The notes under the pieces: generated by a model
The model's database searches: none
What the model saw: only the letters and a program-made list of their open reading frames with translations
Told to the model about the DNA's origin: nothing
In this document: in pieces, positions 13,949 through 23,383 of the stretch
Layout: every line of letters begins with the position of its first letter
Numbering within the stretch: position 1 is the first letter of the stretch
DNA from: Fibrobacter succinogenes
GTDB taxonomy: Bacteria > Fibrobacterota > Fibrobacteria > Fibrobacterales > Fibrobacteraceae
NCBI GenBank assembly: GCA_902768715.1
Contig: CACXMH010000038.1
Coordinates: forward strand, 1-36,172
Reading direction: 5' to 3'
DNA length: 36,172 nt
Position numbers and translations under genes: made by a program

Positions 13949-16900
13949 ATGAATAAATTCCCGAAAATCCTTTTCCCTTGCCTACTGGCTTCTGCTTTAA
14001 TCACCGCCTGTGGCGATAGCAGTTCGAAATCAGAGGATTCCGAAGTTGTTTCCATTTCCAAGAAAAACGTAAGCGGTTTTTCACAGAAAGGGCCCTTTGT
14101 GAAAGGAGCTTCTGTACATCTGTACGAACTGGACTTTGAAACCCTTACGCAAACAGGGAACTCCTTCCTTGGAAAAATCAAAAGTGACCAGGGAGACTTT
14201 GTCATAGAGAACATCAACCTCAATTCCTCGTTTGCCCTGCTCGAAGCCACAGGATATTTCAAGAATGAAGTGACTGGAAAAAAATCCACTAGCACCATAA
14301 CCCTGAATGCCGTCTCAAACCTACAAGACAGGGAATCGGTGAACATCAATATACTCACGCACCTTGAGTTCGAGCGTGTCAACTATCTAATCAAGAAGGG
14401 TTCCAGTATTGCAGACGCAAAAGCACAGGCAGAAGCGGAAATACTTAAATCCTTCGGAGCAAAAGAAAACGGCAAATTTTTCGAAGAACTAGATCTCTTC
14501 GGTTCTGCGGACGAAAGCGCCATACTTCTCGCCATATCCATCCTAATGATAAACAATCAGTCCGAGGCAGACCTGACGGACTTCTTTACTGAATACTCGT
14601 CTGACATCGAAAAAGACGGCACATGGGACAACAAGAAACGCAAAGAAGAACTGGCCTCCTGGGCTCTTGACCAAATCGCGACAGACAATTTTGCCTCTAT
14701 CCGCAAAAATGTAGAATCACTAAACACAGGCAAGGCCCCAGACTTTGAAACCCATATCAAGAATTTCATTGACATGGTATTCCCCTGCAACAGCAAAACA
14801 GTAGGCGACACGCTGCACTCTGAAAGCGGACGTTTATTCGCCTGTAAAAAGGAAGAAAGCGGAAACTACAGTTGGCAAGCATCAGAAGGCTTCCTTAGCC
14901 AAAACCATTCGTGGACCTACAAAGACGGAGCCAAGTTCAACTTTTCAAACGGCGATTTTCATTCCGCCGCATGGTGGGACATGTATGCTAGCGAAGACTC
15001 CAAAATAGAATGGCCCGCAAAATTGGGCAAGGGAAATAACGCATTCCAGGCAATCATTGACACCTGCAAGGGTATTTGCGGACAAGCCACCAAAGGCGAA
15101 TATCTTGGGTTCACTCTCAATTTCACCGCCAAAGGGGTAGGCGAATCAACGGAATCTACGGATATTTCCGCTTGGGGTGGTTTGTGCGTTGAGTCAGAGG
15201 GAGACCTGAACATTGAAATCATTCCGAAGGATCAAGAAAATGAAACGGAGTACGGCAATTTCTATTATAATGTAACCAAAGCAGGCATAATAGACATCCC
15301 CTGGGAGTACTTTATACAACCTGTATGGGGCAAGCCCTCCGTTCTGGAAAGGAACCTAAAGGCCGCAGTGGGCATTAAGTTCAGAATCGAGAACAATGGG
15401 AAGTTCAAACTCAAGGCTATCGGCCCCATGGGAACCTGCGGCAAAGCGACAGTGAAGCCTGTCGAACAGAACGAATATGGCGGCGGAGAATACGACTGTG
15501 AAACATACGGAACCTGCTACATCGAATCAGAAAACGAATGCAACAGCGCCAATGATGGCATAAAAGGCATTAACGAGTATGGCGACTATGTAGTATGTCA
15601 AAATGGCGAATGGGTACTTGGCTGCAGAGTTGATGGTGATTGCGGTGAAACAGGAGTTAATTGCAAAGAAACCGATGTCTGCAACGAATACGGTGAAAAA
15701 ATCGAATGCGACAAATCTAACGAGGGCGAGGCAATCCCTGCAAATATTGGCGGTTACAATATTTGCAGCAGCGGAAAATGGGTTTACCTTTCTTCAGAAG
15801 ATTACGAAAATTGGACTGCAGACATAGACGGAAGAGTCTGTTCAAAAGACTTTGACCAGATAAAAGGTGCCGAAGACGGCTCAAACATCTACACCTGCTA
15901 CAAAGGATTCTGGTACGACAGCAAAATCTTCCCCTGGACAAAAGAAAGGGATGCCTACCTAAATTCTAGCATCACCTACAAAACTTTGAAAGACACCCGC
16001 GACGGTCAAAGCTACGCCACCATTGACATCGGCCCATACACATGGATGGCACAGAACCTTAACTATGCCGATACGGCCACCATGACCAACCTTAAAGAAA
16101 ATATCCAATGCTATTACGGTTACGACATCAACTGTGATTTCGGAGGACGTCTGTACAGCTGGACAGCCGCCATGAACATTGACCCAAAATACAAAGAAAA
16201 GTCCGCAGTCAATATTATAACAGAAAAAAATCAGGGCGTATGCCCCGATGGCTGGTGGCTCCCCGATACAACCGAATACGCCTATCTGTACAAGGTCACC
16301 GGAGAATCCATTGACGATCTCAGGTCAAAAGGTGTTGAATCCTGGAAATCTTTCGCCACAGATAAATACGGATTCAGTTTAATCAATTCGGGATGGGCCC
16401 CAAATTGGGGAACTATAGACGATCAATGGCCAACCCTTTGGTTTGCTTCTGAAAACCCAGAAAGCCCGAAAAAAGAAGCCATGGGATTAAATGCGAGTGA
16501 CTGGTGGACCCGCGTAAGCGGGAATGAAAAGGGGAATTACTACTCCGTACGGTGCATCACCTACAATACTCCATGCACATCAAGTAACGATGGCGCGAAA
16601 ATTAATGATCCAAAAATGGACTTTGTATGCAAAAACGGAACCTGGAAGGCTGCGGTTCCTACCAATGTAACAGGTCTAACAGTTGAGGGCGACAGGTTTG
16701 TCTCGATAAAGTGGACAGCCCCCGAAAGCAACAAAAATATTGTAAAATTCAAACTTTACTATAAAACCGAGATAATGGAAGATTTCGCAGAGGCCGGTCA
16801 ATGGACAGCTGAGCCTGAAAATCATGAAATTTTCACCGATACTCAGGACTTTGTAAACCTCAGTGAAATTCAGAAAATCACGTTCGCCGTAATCCCAGTT

Positions 16901-16969
16901 AACCTTGAAGGGTTCGGTCCAGATCTTTCGGGAGCCGAAAAGGTAGAATTCACAGTCCCCAAGGACTGA
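13949..16969 (+). CDS. FISUMP-domain lipoprotein with fibronectin-like C-terminus
   Basis: The protein has 1006 residues. The signal peptide ends in lipobox LITAC with C21 as the lipidated residue, so it is an outer- or inner-membrane lipoprotein. The N-terminal module (FSQKGPFVKGASVHLYELD...GDFVIENINL) is of a kind common in Fibrobacter lipoproteins. A middle region of about 275-660 is rich in Trp, Asn and paired cysteines and could be a binding domain. The FISUMP domain follows at about 675-870 (DGQSYATIDIGPYTWMAQNL, GRLYSWTAAM, CPDGWWLP, YYSVRCI). An FN3-like segment (VTGLTVEGDRFVSIKW) ends the protein. AAAGG at 13936-13940 precedes the start, and TATATT at 13914-13919 may be its promoter. 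Function of FISUMP domains is unknown; surface attachment is a reasonable guess. Confidence 0.9.
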   Translation: MNKFPKILFPCLLASALITACGDSSSKSEDSEVVSISKKNVSGFSQKGPFVKGASVHLYELDFETLTQTGNSFLGKIKSDQGDFVIENINLNSSFALLEATGYFKNEVTGKKSTSTITLNAVSNLQDRESVNINILTHLEFERVNYLIKKGSSIADAKAQAEAEILKSFGAKENGKFFEELDLFGSADESAILLAISILMINNQSEADLTDFFTEYSSDIEKDGTWDNKKRKEELASWALDQIATDNFASIRKNVESLNTGKAPDFETHIKNFIDMVFPCNSKTVGDTLHSESGRLFACKKEESGNYSWQASEGFLSQNHSWTYKDGAKFNFSNGDFHSAAWWDMYASEDSKIEWPAKLGKGNNAFQAIIDTCKGICGQATKGEYLGFTLNFTAKGVGESTESTDISAWGGLCVESEGDLNIEIIPKDQENETEYGNFYYNVTKAGIIDIPWEYFIQPVWGKPSVLERNLKAAVGIKFRIENNGKFKLKAIGPMGTCGKATVKPVEQNEYGGGEYDCETYGTCYIESENECNSANDGIKGINEYGDYVVCQNGEWVLGCRVDGDCGETGVNCKETDVCNEYGEKIECDKSNEGEAIPANIGGYNICSSGKWVYLSSEDYENWTADIDGRVCSKDFDQIKGAEDGSNIYTCYKGFWYDSKIFPWTKERDAYLNSSITYKTLKDTRDGQSYATIDIGPYTWMAQNLNYADTATMTNLKENIQCYYGYDINCDFGGRLYSWTAAMNIDPKYKEKSAVNIITEKNQGVCPDGWWLPDTTEYAYLYKVTGESIDDLRSKGVESWKSFATDKYGFSLINSGWAPNWGTIDDQWPTLWFASENPESPKKEAMGLNASDWWTRVSGNEKGNYYSVRCITYNTPCTSSNDGAKINDPKMDFVCKNGTWKAAVPTNVTGLTVEGDRFVSIKWTAPESNKNIVKFKLYYKTEIMEDFAEAGQWTAEPENHEIFTDTQDFVNLSEIQKITFAVIPVNLEGFGPDLSGAEKVEFTVPKD

Positions 16970-16979
16970 TTGAGCGGGC

Positions 16980-17540
16980 CTACCCCTTCGGCTTAGAGAC
17001 CACAGGGCGCAAGCGCTTGCCGCAGAGAGTCACCACGATGCCCGCCTGGGCGAACATGTAGTAGGCCGTGTCGCGGCTATTGTTCAGCGTGGATTTTGGA
17101 TCGTAATCGTCCTTGGTCACAAACACCTCGGCCACGCCCGAAAGGCTCACGTCCAGGGCGCAACGCTCGCAGGGGAAGCCAATCACGTACAACTTGGAGC
17201 CAGGGGGAACTTTCCCGCGGGCATAATGCAGGGCGTTGATTTCGGCATGGACCATGAAGGGGTACTTGTTGGCCTCGAACTCGTGATGGCTCAGCAGTTC
17301 GCCGGAATCCGCATCCAGGATGTCGTAGGCCAGTTTCTGCTTTTCGCGGGTGTAGGGCACCGTCTCGTCGTCGAAGCCCGCCGGGGCCCCGTTGTATCCG
17401 GTACTGATAACGCGACCCTCGGCAGAGACGAGTACCGCCCCCATCTGGGTATTCTGATCCTTGGAAAGACGTGCCTGTGCGCACATCATCTGGGTATATA
17501 CTTCGTCCCGAAGTTTGCTACGTGTAGAAGAATTATTCAT
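16980..17540 (-). CDS. dCMP deaminase family protein
   Basis: The protein has 186 residues. The cytidine/deoxycytidylate deaminase zinc site is complete: H98-A99-E100 (HAEINAL) and PCERC with C124 and C127. The N-terminal part carries the dCMP-deaminase features QMGAVLVS and STGYNGAP. It would turn dCMP into dUMP for thymidylate synthesis, although ComEB-like proteins share the fold. I place the start at 17540, one base after the fumarase stop (TAATATG); the longer frame runs back 13 codons inside fumarase with no signal for a start. The gene therefore appears co-transcribed with fumarase, an unusual pairing. It ends 10 nt from the convergent FISUMP lipoprotein gene. Confidence 0.88.
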   Translation of the reverse strand: MNNSSTRSKLRDEVYTQMMCAQARLSKDQNTQMGAVLVSAEGRVISTGYNGAPAGFDDETVPYTREKQKLAYDILDADSGELLSHHEFEANKYPFMVHAEINALHYARGKVPPGSKLYVIGFPCERCALDVSLSGVAEVFVTKDDYDPKSTLNNSRDTAYYMFAQAGIVVTLCGKRLRPVVSKPKG

Positions 17541-17541
17541 A

Positions 17542-19179
17542 TTACAGCAAGTCCTTGAAAAAGTCGTTGCCCTTATCATCCACGAGGATGAAGGCCGGGA
17601 AGTCCTTGATGGTGATCTTGCGGATGGCTTCCATGCCCAGCTCCGGGAAGGCGACGATGTCGTTGCTCAAAATGTTCTGCTCGGCAAGGATGGCGGCCGG
17701 GCCACCGATGGAGCCCAGGTAGAAACCGCCGTACTTGTGGCAGGCGTCGGTCACGTCCTGGCTGCGGTTGCCCTTAGCCACCATAATCATGGATGCGCCC
17801 TTGCTCTGGAAGCGCATCACGTACGGGTCCATACGGCCGGCGGTCGTGGGGCCGAAGCTTCCGGTGGGCATGCCTTCCGGAGTCTTGGCAGGGCCCGCGT
17901 AGTAAATCGGGTGGTTGCTGACGACTTCAAGAACCGTCTTTTCGATATCGGAGAGGGCCTCGCCCTTCTCCTGCTTGTCGAAGATTTCGGCAATCTTCGC
18001 GTGAGCCATGTCGCGGGCCACAATCATGGTGCCCTTCAGGTTCAGGCGGGTCTTCACCGGGTACTTGGTGAGTTCGGCGAGGACTTCCTTCATGGGGCGG
18101 TCGAGATCGATTTCTACCGCCGGGGCCATGTTCACGGCGTCGCCCTTCGGCAGGTACTGTTCCGGATTGTGTTCCATCTTCTCGAGCCAGAGGCCGTTCT
18201 CGTCAATCTTCGCCTTGATGTTGCGGTCGGCAGAGCAAGAGACACCGATAGATACCGGGCAGCTTGCGGCATGACGGGGGCAGCGGATCACTCGCACATC
18301 GTGCACAAAATACTTGCCGCCGAACTGGGCGCCAATGCCCGTCTTCTGGCAGATGTGCAAAACCTTTTCTTCCATCTCCACGTCGCGGAACATACGACCG
18401 CCTTCAGAACCGGTGGTCGGAAGGTCGTCCAGGTAGCCGCAGCTGGCCAGCTTCACTGTGTGGGTGTTCATTTCGGCAGAAGTTCCGCCAATCACGATGG
18501 CCAGGTGATACGGAGGGCAGGCCGCCGTACCGAGGGTCTTCACCTTGTCGCTGATGAACTTTTCAAGGGACTTGGGGTTGAGGAGCGCCTTGGTCATGGG
18601 CCAGTAGTAGGTCTTGTTGGCAGAGCCGCCGCCCTTGGCGACGAACAGGAACTTGAGGTCAGCCCCTTCTTCGGCGTGGATGTCAATCTGGGCGGGCAAG
18701 TTGCAGGCCGTGTTCTTCTCCTCGTACATGGTGAGAGGGGCAATCTGGCTGTAGCGCAGGTTCTTGCCGGTGTAGGCGTTGTAGATACCTTCGGAAATGG
18801 CTTTCGCATCGTCGGCGCCGGTCCAAACCTGCTGGCCCTTGTGGCAAATACAGATGGCGGTACCGGTGTCCTGGCAGAACGGGAGAATTCCCTTGGCGGC
18901 CACGCAGGCGTTCTTCAAAAGCGTGAGGGCCACGAACTTGTCGTTGTCCGATGCCTCCGGGTCCTGCAAAATCTTTGCCACCTTCTGGGTGTGGGCCGGG
19001 CGGAGTCTGAAGCTCACTTCCTCGAACGCCGCCTGGGCGATCTTGGTCAGCGCCTCGGGGGCGACCTTCAAAATCTTCTTGCCTTCGAACTCGGCGACAG
19101 AAATGCCGTCCTTGCCGAGGTTCACGTATTCAGTCTTGTCTTCGCCGTGCTGCACGGTCGCTTCGTATTTGAATGCCAT
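17542..19179 (-). CDS. fumarate hydratase, class I (4Fe-4S)
   Basis: The protein has 545 residues, normal for the single-chain FumA/FumB type. It interconverts malate and fumarate; in Fibrobacter this step lies on the reductive branch that yields succinate. Candidate cluster ligands are C102 in FCQDTGT, the cysteine of [18 protein letters not shown] and that of GVSCSADRN, all at the positions expected from E. coli FumA. The C-terminal beta domain has [17 protein letters not shown] and KGNRSQDV. The class I enzyme is oxygen-sensitive, in line with an anaerobe. The start MAFKYEATV is preceded by heptad-like repeats instead of a Shine-Dalgarno. The deaminase gene follows one base after the stop. 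Confidence 0.95.
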   Translation of the reverse strand: MAFKYEATVQHGEDKTEYVNLGKDGISVAEFEGKKILKVAPEALTKIAQAAFEEVSFRLRPAHTQKVAKILQDPEASDNDKFVALTLLKNACVAAKGILPFCQDTGTAICICHKGQQVWTGADDAKAISEGIYNAYTGKNLRYSQIAPLTMYEEKNTACNLPAQIDIHAEEGADLKFLFVAKGGGSANKTYYWPMTKALLNPKSLEKFISDKVKTLGTAACPPYHLAIVIGGTSAEMNTHTVKLASCGYLDDLPTTGSEGGRMFRDVEMEEKVLHICQKTGIGAQFGGKYFVHDVRVIRCPRHAASCPVSIGVSCSADRNIKAKIDENGLWLEKMEHNPEQYLPKGDAVNMAPAVEIDLDRPMKEVLAELTKYPVKTRLNLKGTMIVARDMAHAKIAEIFDKQEKGEALSDIEKTVLEVVSNHPIYYAGPAKTPEGMPTGSFGPTTAGRMDPYVMRFQSKGASMIMVAKGNRSQDVTDACHKYGGFYLGSIGGPAAILAEQNILSNDIVAFPELGMEAIRKITIKDFPAFILVDDKGNDFFKDLL

Positions 19180-19180
19180 A

Positions 19181-19224
19181 GTTAGGTTTTAGGTTGTAGG
19201 TTGTAGGTGTTAGGTTGATTAGTT
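19181..19224. repeat. degenerate tandem repeat (about 7-nt unit) upstream of fumarase
   Basis: The plus strand reads GTTAGGTTTTAGGTTGTAGG and goes on as imperfect TAGGTTG/TAGGTGT units to 19224. It directly abuts the fumarase start codon, so it forms the 5' leader of that gene on the minus strand (CCTACAA-type units). The rest of the 456-bp gap 19180-19635 holds repeat copy 2 and an AT-rich promoter region; I see no gene in it. Confidence 0.65.
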
Positions 19225-19350
19225 ACAGGAAGTTTACGCCAAAAGTCAAAGAAGGGCCGTGAGCCACAAGCGACTCGTATTGACGAGGCGTGGTGGCGAG
19301 AGTGAGGCGATGCCGGAGGTACACCCCCGAGATTGAGCCGAACGGTAATT

Positions 19351-19439
19351 AAAGGGGAAAGCCTTCCCCTCGGTGGCACGTTGTTGCCACCTACCCCTTC
19401 TAGCGGGCTTCAGTCGCCAACCCGCAACGCCTGGCTTAC
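19351..19439. repeat. interspersed repeat, copy 2
   Basis: It shares with 854-944 the dyad AGGGGAA-AGCC-TTCCCCT, then CTTCTAGCGGG, CAGTCGCC, CCCGCAACGCC and GGCTTAC in the same order. In this copy GGTGGCA and TGCCACC form an additional 7-bp stem that has decayed in copy 1. No gene is inside. Confidence 0.7.
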
Positions 19440-19635
19440 AGTTCATATATTACAAGATAAAATTTCCATGCCCAAATGGAGCGTTTTCGACTATTTTAGG
19501 CCGCAATAATCCGCAAAAAAGCGACAAAAGGGTAAAAAAAGCGGACAAAATGTTTTTTTTTGAAAAAAAGTGAGCAAATCGGTCAAAGAAGTGCTATTTT
19601 TAGAGCGTTAAAGTTTAAACATAGAGAGGAATACT

Positions 19636-20319
19636 ATGAAGATCAAGAACCTGTTGTTGGCAACCATGCTGGCTTCCGCCGTTGCCTTTGCAGCCGATGC
19701 CGCAAAGCCTGCCGCCGCAGCCCCCGCTGCCGCTCCTGCTAAGACCGAAGCCGCTGCACCGGCAGCCGCTCCCGCCGCTGAAGCCCCGAAGGCCGAAGCT
19801 GCCGCACCGGCACCTGCCGCTGCTCCTGCCGAAGCTGCTCCTGCCCCGGCTGCTGAAGCCGCCGCACCCGCTGCCGCTCCCGCCGAAGCTGCCGCTCCCG
19901 CAGCTGCTCCTGCCGCAGTCCCTGCTGATTCTGCTGCTCAGCCTGCTGCCGAGGCCGCACCCGCCGAAGCCGCTGCCGCCCCAGCAGATTCCGCCGCTCA
20001 GCCTGCTGAAGCTGCCGCTCCCGCCGACTCCGCTGCCGCCGCTCCGGCTGAAGCCGTAGCCGCCGCAGATACCGCCAAGGCCGACTCCGCCGAAGTGCTG
20101 GAAGCCAAGACCGAAGAAGCTCCGGTTGACAGCGCCGCCCTCGCCCAGTCCGAAGCCGACAAGAAGGCCGCCGAAGAAGCCGCCAAGGCCGAGGCCGCCG
20201 CTCCCTCTGAATCTACCGCTTCTGCCAAGTCCTCCATCATGGAAAACCCCTGGGAATTCCTGATCGTGTCCGCCGCCTTCGTGGCGTCCGTGCTGGTGAT
20301 TATCTTCACCGGGGACTGA
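19636..20319 (+). CDS. Ala/Pro-rich exported protein with C-terminal membrane anchor
   Basis: The protein has 227 residues. A signal peptide (MKIKNLLLATMLASAVAFA) is followed by about 155 residues of APAAAPAEAA-type repeats with regularly placed Glu, Lys and Asp-Ser. A short charged helix and a C-terminal membrane segment (EFLIVSAAFVASVLVIIFTG) follow. Such Ala/Pro-rich regions are extended and could span the periplasm or lie along the cell wall, in the manner of TonB or Pal-type linkers. There is no enzymatic domain. GAGAGGA at about 19623-19629 precedes the ATG, TATTTT (19595-19600) may be the promoter, and a strong terminator follows, so it is a single-gene unit. The repeats are GC-rich and may vary in number between strains. 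Confidence 0.85.
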   Translation: MKIKNLLLATMLASAVAFAADAAKPAAAAPAAAPAKTEAAAPAAAPAAEAPKAEAAAPAPAAAPAEAAPAPAAEAAAPAAAPAEAAAPAAAPAAVPADSAAQPAAEAAPAEAAAAPADSAAQPAEAAAPADSAAAAPAEAVAAADTAKADSAEVLEAKTEEAPVDSAALAQSEADKKAAEEAAKAEAAAPSESTASAKSSIMENPWEFLIVSAAFVASVLVIIFTGD

Positions 20320-20346
20320 TAAAAACAGCTCGTTCGTTTTTCTGAG

Positions 20347-20375
20347 CGACCGATGATTATCGGTCGTTTTTTTTT
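20347..20375 (+). terminator. rho-independent terminator
   Basis: CGACCGAT (20347-20354) and ATCGGTCG (20359-20366) form a perfect 8-bp stem with a GATT loop, followed by nine T. It ends the Ala/Pro-rich protein gene. Confidence 0.92.
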
Positions 20376-20473
20376 CACAAGGGACGGCCACACAAAAGAA
20401 AATCCGAAAAAAAACACCAAGCTATTGCTTTTTTCAAAAAAAACAGGTAGATTTATTACGGAAAGGAGCTCCT

Positions 20474-20584
20474 ATGGGAAAAATCATTAAAATCACGGTC
20501 ATTATCGCTGTCTGCCTGATTTCCGCCCTCGGTATTTACGGGATCATCCGTACAGCACGCATCGACGAGAACACCGCCGACTAG
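20474..20584 (+). CDS. 36-aa single-helix membrane peptide
   Basis: An ATG with an excellent ribosome site (GAAAGGAG, 20461-20468) opens a 36-codon gene. The product has a short basic start (MGKIIK), one membrane segment (ITVIIAVCLISALGIYGII) and a charged tail (RTARIDENTAD). It lies between two terminators, so it has its own transcript. The strong ribosome site and the clean N-in topology make it a real gene despite its size. No function is known to me; such peptides often bind and regulate larger membrane complexes. Confidence 0.72.
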   Translation: MGKIIKITVIIAVCLISALGIYGIIRTARIDENTAD

Positions 20585-20606
20585 CCGACCTTCCCTTTTT
20601 AGAATC

Positions 20607-20630
20607 GCCGGGACTTGTACCCGGCCTTTT
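20607..20630 (+). terminator. terminator of the 36-aa gene
   Basis: GCCGGG (20607-20612) pairs with CCCGGC (20620-20625), followed by CTTTT. It is 22 nt after the stop codon. Confidence 0.7.
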
Positions 20631-20632
20631 GT

Positions 20633-20655
20633 GCACCCGTCCTTCGGGTGCTTTT
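20633..20655 (+). terminator. second hairpin, tandem terminator
   Basis: GCACCCG (20633-20639) pairs with CGGGTGC (20645-20651) and is followed by TTTT. It stands just before the YfhO-gene promoter and probably insulates the two units. Confidence 0.65.
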
Positions 20656-20656
20656 C

Positions 20657-20662
20657 TATATT
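20657..20662 (+). promoter_or_regulatory. candidate -10 element of the YfhO-family gene
   Basis: TATATT lies 6 nt before the ATG at 20669, with no ribosome site between, as for radA. It overlaps the end of the preceding terminator's T-tract region. Confidence 0.4.
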
Positions 20663-20668
20663 ATCCGC

Positions 20669-23335
20669 ATGAACTTTTTGAACAAGAAACCCCTATTTTT
20701 TGCAGTAATAGCCGCGGTTTTCCTGGGCATTTTGCTGATTGTTTTCCGGGAATTCGCCTTCAACCCCGACACCCTGATGCTGAACAGCGACCAGCTGAAC
20801 GGTATCGGCAGCCGTATTCTCCGCGCCGAAAACGCTGTCGTCACGGAATGGGACGATTCTCGCCTGGGCGGCGTCCCCACCATCGACGCCCTTTTCGCCG
20901 ACGTCTATCATCCCCTGGTTTGGGTTCAGTTCCTTACTGACCCCGCCCGAGCCGTGGGTTTCAAGTTTATCTTGACCGTCTGGGTGGCCTCGTCGAACTT
21001 ATAGTATTTTTTGAGGATTTCGATGGCAGCCGCGTAGTTGCTCTCCAGAGCATCCGGGGAGACATCATAGTATCCGGCATAGCCGTCGTTATGACCGGCA
21101 TTGGAACTGAAGTCAGTCATGCCGTCCGCTTCTGTCAGTCCGCTGGAGACGAAGGGGATGATCCTAAGTTCCCACCTGCAGCTCACCTACCTGTTCCTGT
21201 GGGGAGCAGGATTCTACACCCTCTACGAAGCATTCTTCCATTGTGATTCCTTTAAGACAAAAGGCAAGCGCATTGGACTTGCAGCGGCAGGACTCGCCTT
21301 CGGGCTTGCCATCAGCTGCTTCCAGGTAGTGCCGCCCTACCTGTACACCACCACCCAGTCCGTCCGTGGCGAAGGAGACCACACCAACCTGGGCCACGCC
21401 GTCAGCTGGTCCTTGCATCAAGAGGAAATGGCCCAGATGCTCCTGCCGGGGTTCATCGGGGTGGATGTCTATGAATACGACGACAAGGCCGGGAAACTGG
21501 ATGGCAGTTCTTTCGTGGGATTTACCGTACAGGAATACCAGTCCTCGGGCGGGTCTCCGTTCTACTGGGGACACAACCCATTCAAGTTGGATCACAACAA
21601 CGCAGGAGCACTTCTCACCCTGCTGGGATTCCTATGCCTGTTCTTGCCCGGCAAACGCCGCTGGGCCATGTTCTGGGGACTTGGAGCAGTTCTTGCCCTG
21701 AGCTACGGCATGGGAGCGCACTCTCCGCTGTTCAAGCTCTGGTACAACATCTTGCCTGGTGTCAAAAATTTCCGCGCCCCCGGCATGGCGCTGTTCTGGT
21801 TGCCCCTGCTGCTCGTGATGATGGCAGCTCCCGTGCTCAAAGCCATTTCCGATGACTCTGCCGACTCCATCAAGAATCGCCGCGCCCTGTTCCACGGCGC
21901 CGTCATGTTTGTGCTGCTCCTGGTCATCGTTGTCATCGCCCGCTACAACTGGACACTCTTTATCGGGCCCTTCGGACTTGTCGCCTGCCTGGTGTATGCC
22001 GCAGCATGTCTCGGCGTCATGAGCCTGGACGACCAGGGGAAGGAATTTTCTGTAGCCAACTTTGCAGATAGCTTCAAAACGGGGCTTCCTGGAACACACC
22101 GTGCGATTCAGGTCTGTATCGTAATCGGATTTGCTCTGATAGGGCTGTTCCTCATGAGCGGGCAGAAACTCCTGGAAGATGGGGTAACGGCCCCCTATTT
22201 CAAGCCCCTGAACGAAATCGCCATGCAGACGAGCGCAGGAAAAATCATTCCCGGATTCATCCTGGTACTCGTAATCGTAGCCGCCACCTTGTTCACCTTC
22301 AGGTGGAAAGCGGGCATTGCCCAAAAGGCAGGACTCCTTGCCGCCGTGGCCGCCGTAGAGCTGTTCTTCATTGACGGGGCGTTCATCCAGAACGTAGAAG
22401 CCAAGGAATACCTCCAGCCGGCAAACCCCGTGGTAGCCGCCGTCAAGGCCCCCTTCAAGGCAGACAGTCTGAACACGCCCCGCGTGCTTTCCCTTTCCAG
22501 GAACAAGGCGCTGGGAGCAAACGCCTTCCCGCAGTTCCACTTGCGCAACGCCGACGGGTTCCACGACAACGAACTGGCAAGCTACAGGGCTTTCCGCGGC
22601 GGCCAACAGAACGCCAACTTCCTCTTGAACATCAACAATCCCGAAGCGGCCCACCCCTTCCTGGACCTGATGAACATCGGCTTTATCATCTTCGACAGCC
22701 AGCGGGGCACGACCTACATGCCTATCCCTACCGCCATGGGAGAGGCTTACCTCTACGGCGAGGCCACCGTCATGAGCGACGAAGACGCCATCAAGACCTT
22801 GCAGACCAAGGCGGCCATCCGCAAGCCCAAGGCCCCGGAACCCGCGGCAGAACCTGTTTCAGATTCTACGGCCGCAGACTCCACCGTGGCAAGTGCCGAT
22901 AGCGCCGCCGCGCCTACAGAAGTTGCCGCAGAACCCGAAAACGACCCCAACGTTTTCTACTACAAGGAAAAGGCAATCCTGTCCGAAAATCCCGAGCAGC
23001 CCTTAGAAGGAGGCATTGTTCAAGGGCAAGTCCGTCTCGTGGAACAGCCCAAAATGGACACCCAGGTATTCGAAGCCGAAAGCGACAGGCCCGCTATCAT
23101 GGTGGTGGCTGGTAATTACCACCCCTACTGGAAGGCTTACGTAAACGGAAAGGAATCCAAGGTCTATAAGGCCTTCGGGAACTTGCGAGCCGTAGAAGTG
23201 CCCAAGGGAAAATCCACCATCCGCATGGAATACCGGAGCAAGCCCTTCCACGCCTGCCTCAAGGTCAGCGCACTCGCCATAGTCCTGCTTGCCATCTTTG
23301 GAGTGGCAGTGCTGGCAAGAGCAAAAAAACAATAA
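20669..23335 (+). pseudogene. YfhO-family membrane protein gene interrupted by antisense DNA
   Basis: The N-terminal piece (20669 to about 20987; MNFLNKKPLFFAVIAAVFLG, then SDQLNGIGSRILRAENAV, LGGVPTIDALFADVYHPL) and the C-terminal piece (about 21163-23335) both look like one YfhO-type multi-pass membrane protein. These proteins act in cell-envelope glycosylation. The C-terminal piece has many membrane helices, an Ala/Asp-rich insert near 22850 and the end YHPYWKAYVNGKE typical of the family. The two pieces are in the same frame, but the bases between are unrelated, read as protein only on the minus strand, and contain several in-frame stops, the first at 21002-21004. A part of the original gene is missing. 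A shortened C-terminal protein from the TTG at 21101 is conceivable but would lack the family N-terminus. Confidence 0.8.
20988..21165 (-). other. antisense coding-like fragment inside the YfhO gene
   Basis: On the minus strand this stretch reads as a protein-like sequence with RIIPFVSSGLTEADGM, then NAGHNDGYAGYYDVSPDALE and IEILKKYYKFDE, without stops and with chromosome-like codon use. There is no start site or family match I recognise. The edges cannot be placed to the base. It may be a real rearrangement or an assembly chimera. Confidence 0.6.
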
Positions 23336-23366
23336 AAAATGCCGCACTTGCGTTGCGGCATTTTTT
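23334..23366. terminator. bidirectional terminator between converging genes
   Basis: A perfect 13-bp stem (23334-23346 with 23354-23366) carries an A-run on one side and a T-run on the other. It overlaps the end of the YfhO gene and lies 17 nt from the end of the minus-strand lipoprotein gene, so it can serve both. Confidence 0.92.
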
Positions 23367-23383
23367 CTTTGAAAAAAAGGAAA

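Noticed and set aside
17461-19185. 574-aa plus-strand open frame opposite fumarase
   Set aside because: It is the GC-rich shadow of the fumarase gene, rich in His, Val and Gly with no domain.
19615-20391. Gly/Ser-rich 258-aa frame opposite the Ala/Pro protein
   Set aside because: It is the complement of GCC/GCT/CCC repeats; it has no start signal and the plus-strand gene has signal peptide, ribosome site and terminator.
21632-22654. 340-aa minus-strand frame within the YfhO gene
   Set aside because: It is a shadow frame; the plus strand codes for a clear membrane protein.
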